DNA of 5,957 nucleotides from Rubrivivax sp. GTDB lineage: Bacteria > Pseudomonadota > Gammaproteobacteria > Burkholderiales > Burkholderiaceae_C. Location: positions 1 to 5,957 of the forward strand of contig JAUYAJ010000590.1 of NCBI GenBank assembly GCA_030693565.1, read 5' to 3'. The position numbers and the translations under genes are program-made. Positions 5,012-5,957 of this stretch are shown here, piece after piece (positions within the stretch are counted from its first letter, which is position 1; each line of letters starts with the position of its first letter). The notes under the pieces are model-generated. The model ran no database searches. It was given only the letters and a program-made list of their open reading frames with translations, and was not told where the DNA came from.

Positions 5012-5455
5012 GTGATCCTTCGTTCAAACCCCCGCAGCCTGCGCGCCACCGTCGTCACGGTGCTGATGGTGTGGCTGTTCGCGCTCGGTGCCGGATGGGC
5101 CAACGCCTGCCTGCTAGAGGCACGTGGGACCCATGTTGACAACACTGGGATCGTCGGCAGTGACGGGGAGCATGCGTCCACCGTTTCAGCCGGCCATGTC
5201 GGTGCAGTGCCGGCGCACGACGAAGCTCCGGGCCTGGCCAAGGCGCCCTGTCAGAAGGTCTGCAGCGATGGCGCGCAAACCATCGTCAAACTCAAGCCGA
5301 CGCTCGACCTGCCTGCAGTCGGGATGGCGCCCGCCCTTGTATTGGATTGGACCCCGCTCGCCACTGCGCCAGCAGTGCTGGGCTGGGCGCGCGCGCGCCC
5401 CACCATGCTGTCGGAACCGCCCTTGCGGATCCGCTACGCGCGACTGGCGTTGTAG
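5012..5455 (+). CDS. Small exported Cys/His-containing protein of unknown function, 147 aa
   Basis: The product starts with a basic segment and a hydrophobic core (VVTVLMVWLFALGAGWANA), giving a signal peptide with likely cleavage after A32. The mature protein would start with C33, but the preceding residues (WANA) are not a good lipobox, so a lipoprotein is unlikely. C80 and C84 form a CQKVC pair. His 41, 54, 62 and 69 and several acidic residues lie between C33 and this pair, which could make a metal site or a disulfide-stabilised fold. The C-terminal half is Ala/Pro-rich and ends LRIRYARLAL. I recall similar small exported proteins in copper-resistance neighbourhoods of Burkholderiales, but they have no assigned function. 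The start is GTG at 5012; an in-frame stop at 4988-4990 rules out a long extension, and the ribosome site is weak. An FNR-type box lies upstream. It is probably followed by the Met-rich gene in the same direction. Confidence 0.75.
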   Translation: MILRSNPRSLRATVVTVLMVWLFALGAGWANACLLEARGTHVDNTGIVGSDGEHASTVSAGHVGAVPAHDEAPGLAKAPCQKVCSDGAQTIVKLKPTLDLPAVGMAPALVLDWTPLATAPAVLGWARARPTMLSEPPLRIRYARLAL

Positions 5456-5471
5456 CGCGCGCTGCGGCCGG

Positions 5472-5492
5472 GCCAGAGCCAGGCGCTCTGGC
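5472..5492 (+). terminator. Intergenic hairpin between the Cys/His and Met-rich protein genes
   Basis: GCCAGAGC (5472-5479) pairs perfectly with GCTCTGGC (5485-5492) around a 5-nt loop, 16 nt after the stop codon. No T run follows. It could attenuate or mark a processing point between the genes rather than fully terminate. The rest of the 182-bp gap holds only a short direct repeat (CCCAGGTGC twice near 5528-5550) and the next ribosome site; no clear promoter is seen. Confidence 0.4.
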
Positions 5493-5637
5493 GTCCGCGC
5501 CGCCGATTCGATCCGACTTGACGCTGCCCCCAGGTGCAGCGCCCAGGTGCGGATTTCATGCTCATGTGGGTGCGCTGCACCACAGACAGAGCGATCCATC
5601 CTGACCACGATCCCAAGTTCTCAAACCGGAGTTCTCC

Positions 5638-5957
5638 ATGAAACTCGTTCAATCCATTGCCACCCTCGCCGCTGTCTCACTGGCCACGATGGCCTCATCG
5701 TCCTACGCGACCCAGGACCGCGAACACGTGAACCACCATCCCAATGCCAGCGCGGAAATCCAGGTGGCACAAGCAAAACCGGCGATGCCCGCGCCCGCCA
5801 TGCCCGGCGCCGGAATGACCGCCATGCAAGGCACGGCCGGCATGCCCGGCATGCCCGGCATGGAAGCACAGATGAAAGCCATGCAAACGATGCACGACAA
5901 GATGCTGGCCGCCAAGACACCGGCCGAGCGCAACGCCTTGATGGCCGAGCAGATGAA
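5638..5957 (+). CDS. Met-rich exported protein, likely periplasmic metal (copper) binding (partial, runs off window)
   Basis: 106 residues are visible from the ATG at 5638, which has GGAG (5628-5631) 6 nt upstream. A signal peptide (MKLVQSIATLAAVSLATMAS, cut after SSYA, about A24) sends it to the periplasm. The mature N-terminus has a His cluster (HVNHH, 30-34). From about residue 50 it becomes Met- and Pro-rich, with AMPAPAMPGAGM, GMPGMPGM (68-75) and AQMKAMQTMHDKML (77-90). It then continues as an amphipathic helix with KTPAERNALMAEQM. Met- and His-rich segments of this kind bind Cu(I)/Ag(I) in known periplasmic copper proteins. The MHDKM-AAKTPAER segment resembles small unnamed proteins that I associate with copper-resistance clusters in Burkholderiales. 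The metal role is an inference from composition and context. It follows the Cys/His exported gene by 182 bp on the same strand and may share its FNR-box promoter. Its C-terminus is outside the window. Confidence 0.8.
   Translation, partial: MKLVQSIATLAAVSLATMASSSYATQDREHVNHHPNASAEIQVAQAKPAMPAPAMPGAGMTAMQGTAGMPGMPGMEAQMKAMQTMHDKMLAAKTPAERNALMAEQM
5839..5862 (+). repeat. 9-bp tandem repeat GGCATGCCC (2.7 copies) coding GMPGMPGM
   Basis: GGCATGCCC is repeated twice exactly, followed by GGCATG, in frame with the Met-rich gene. Each unit adds Gly-Met-Pro, so slippage would change the number of methionines without breaking the frame. This is a plausible way such metal-binding segments expand. Confidence 0.7.

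Noticed and set aside
5703..5933. Minus-strand frames with Met/His/Cys-rich products opposite the Met-rich gene
   Set aside because: The repeated ATGCCCGGC DNA reads as Met/Gly/Pro-rich or His/Ala/Gly-rich peptides on both strands. The plus strand has the ribosome site and signal peptide.
1..5957. CRISPR arrays, tRNA or rRNA genes, riboswitches, attachment sites
   Set aside because: I found no regularly spaced repeats, no tRNA-like cloverleaf or CCA end, and no conserved RNA core on either strand.

Overview
The window is high-GC DNA that reads like a beta-proteobacterium of the order Burkholderiales, probably Comamonadaceae or a close relative. The grounds are a 346-residue Burkholderiales-type general porin, a small exported DUF4148-like protein of a kind I associate with that order, and an IS3-family remnant related to elements common there. 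These assignments come from remembered family features; no database search was run.

Layout. On the minus strand, reading leftward, a Sel1-repeat protein gene (1892-345) is followed 38 nt later by the N-terminal part of an OmpR-class response regulator (306-1, cut by the window edge). An intergenic region of about 440 bp separates this pair from a plus-strand porin gene (2337-3377). After a GC-rich hairpin comes a 20-bp perfect palindrome (3523-3542) and a small exported repeat protein (3652-4119). Positions 4214-4892 hold a badly decayed IS3-family element on the minus strand, with recognisable pieces of both OrfA and OrfB. A good FNR-type box (4947-4960) then precedes an exported protein with Cys and His residues (5012-5455). 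Last is a Met-rich exported protein (5638 to the edge) that looks like a periplasmic metal-binding protein, copper being the most likely metal.

How the parts may work together. The receiver domain resembles the heavy-metal (CusR/CopR/IrlR) branch of OmpR-type regulators. Two sites in the window share the 6-4-6 inverted repeat ATGACA-N4-TGTCAT. One is near the start of the Sel1/regulator operon (2022-2037) and one is upstream of the small repeat protein (3525-3540). The second matches the E. coli CusR/HprR-type box as I recall it (ATGACAA-N2-TTGTCAT). The first is embedded in three 11-nt-spaced GTCA direct repeats, with a possible -10 at Pho-promoter distance. With the Met-rich and Cys/His exported proteins at the right end, the inferred theme is an envelope metal (copper) or envelope-stress locus. 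The regulator-site pairing and the copper link are inference. The receiver also departs from consensus at two usually conserved positions, so it may not signal by ordinary phosphorylation.
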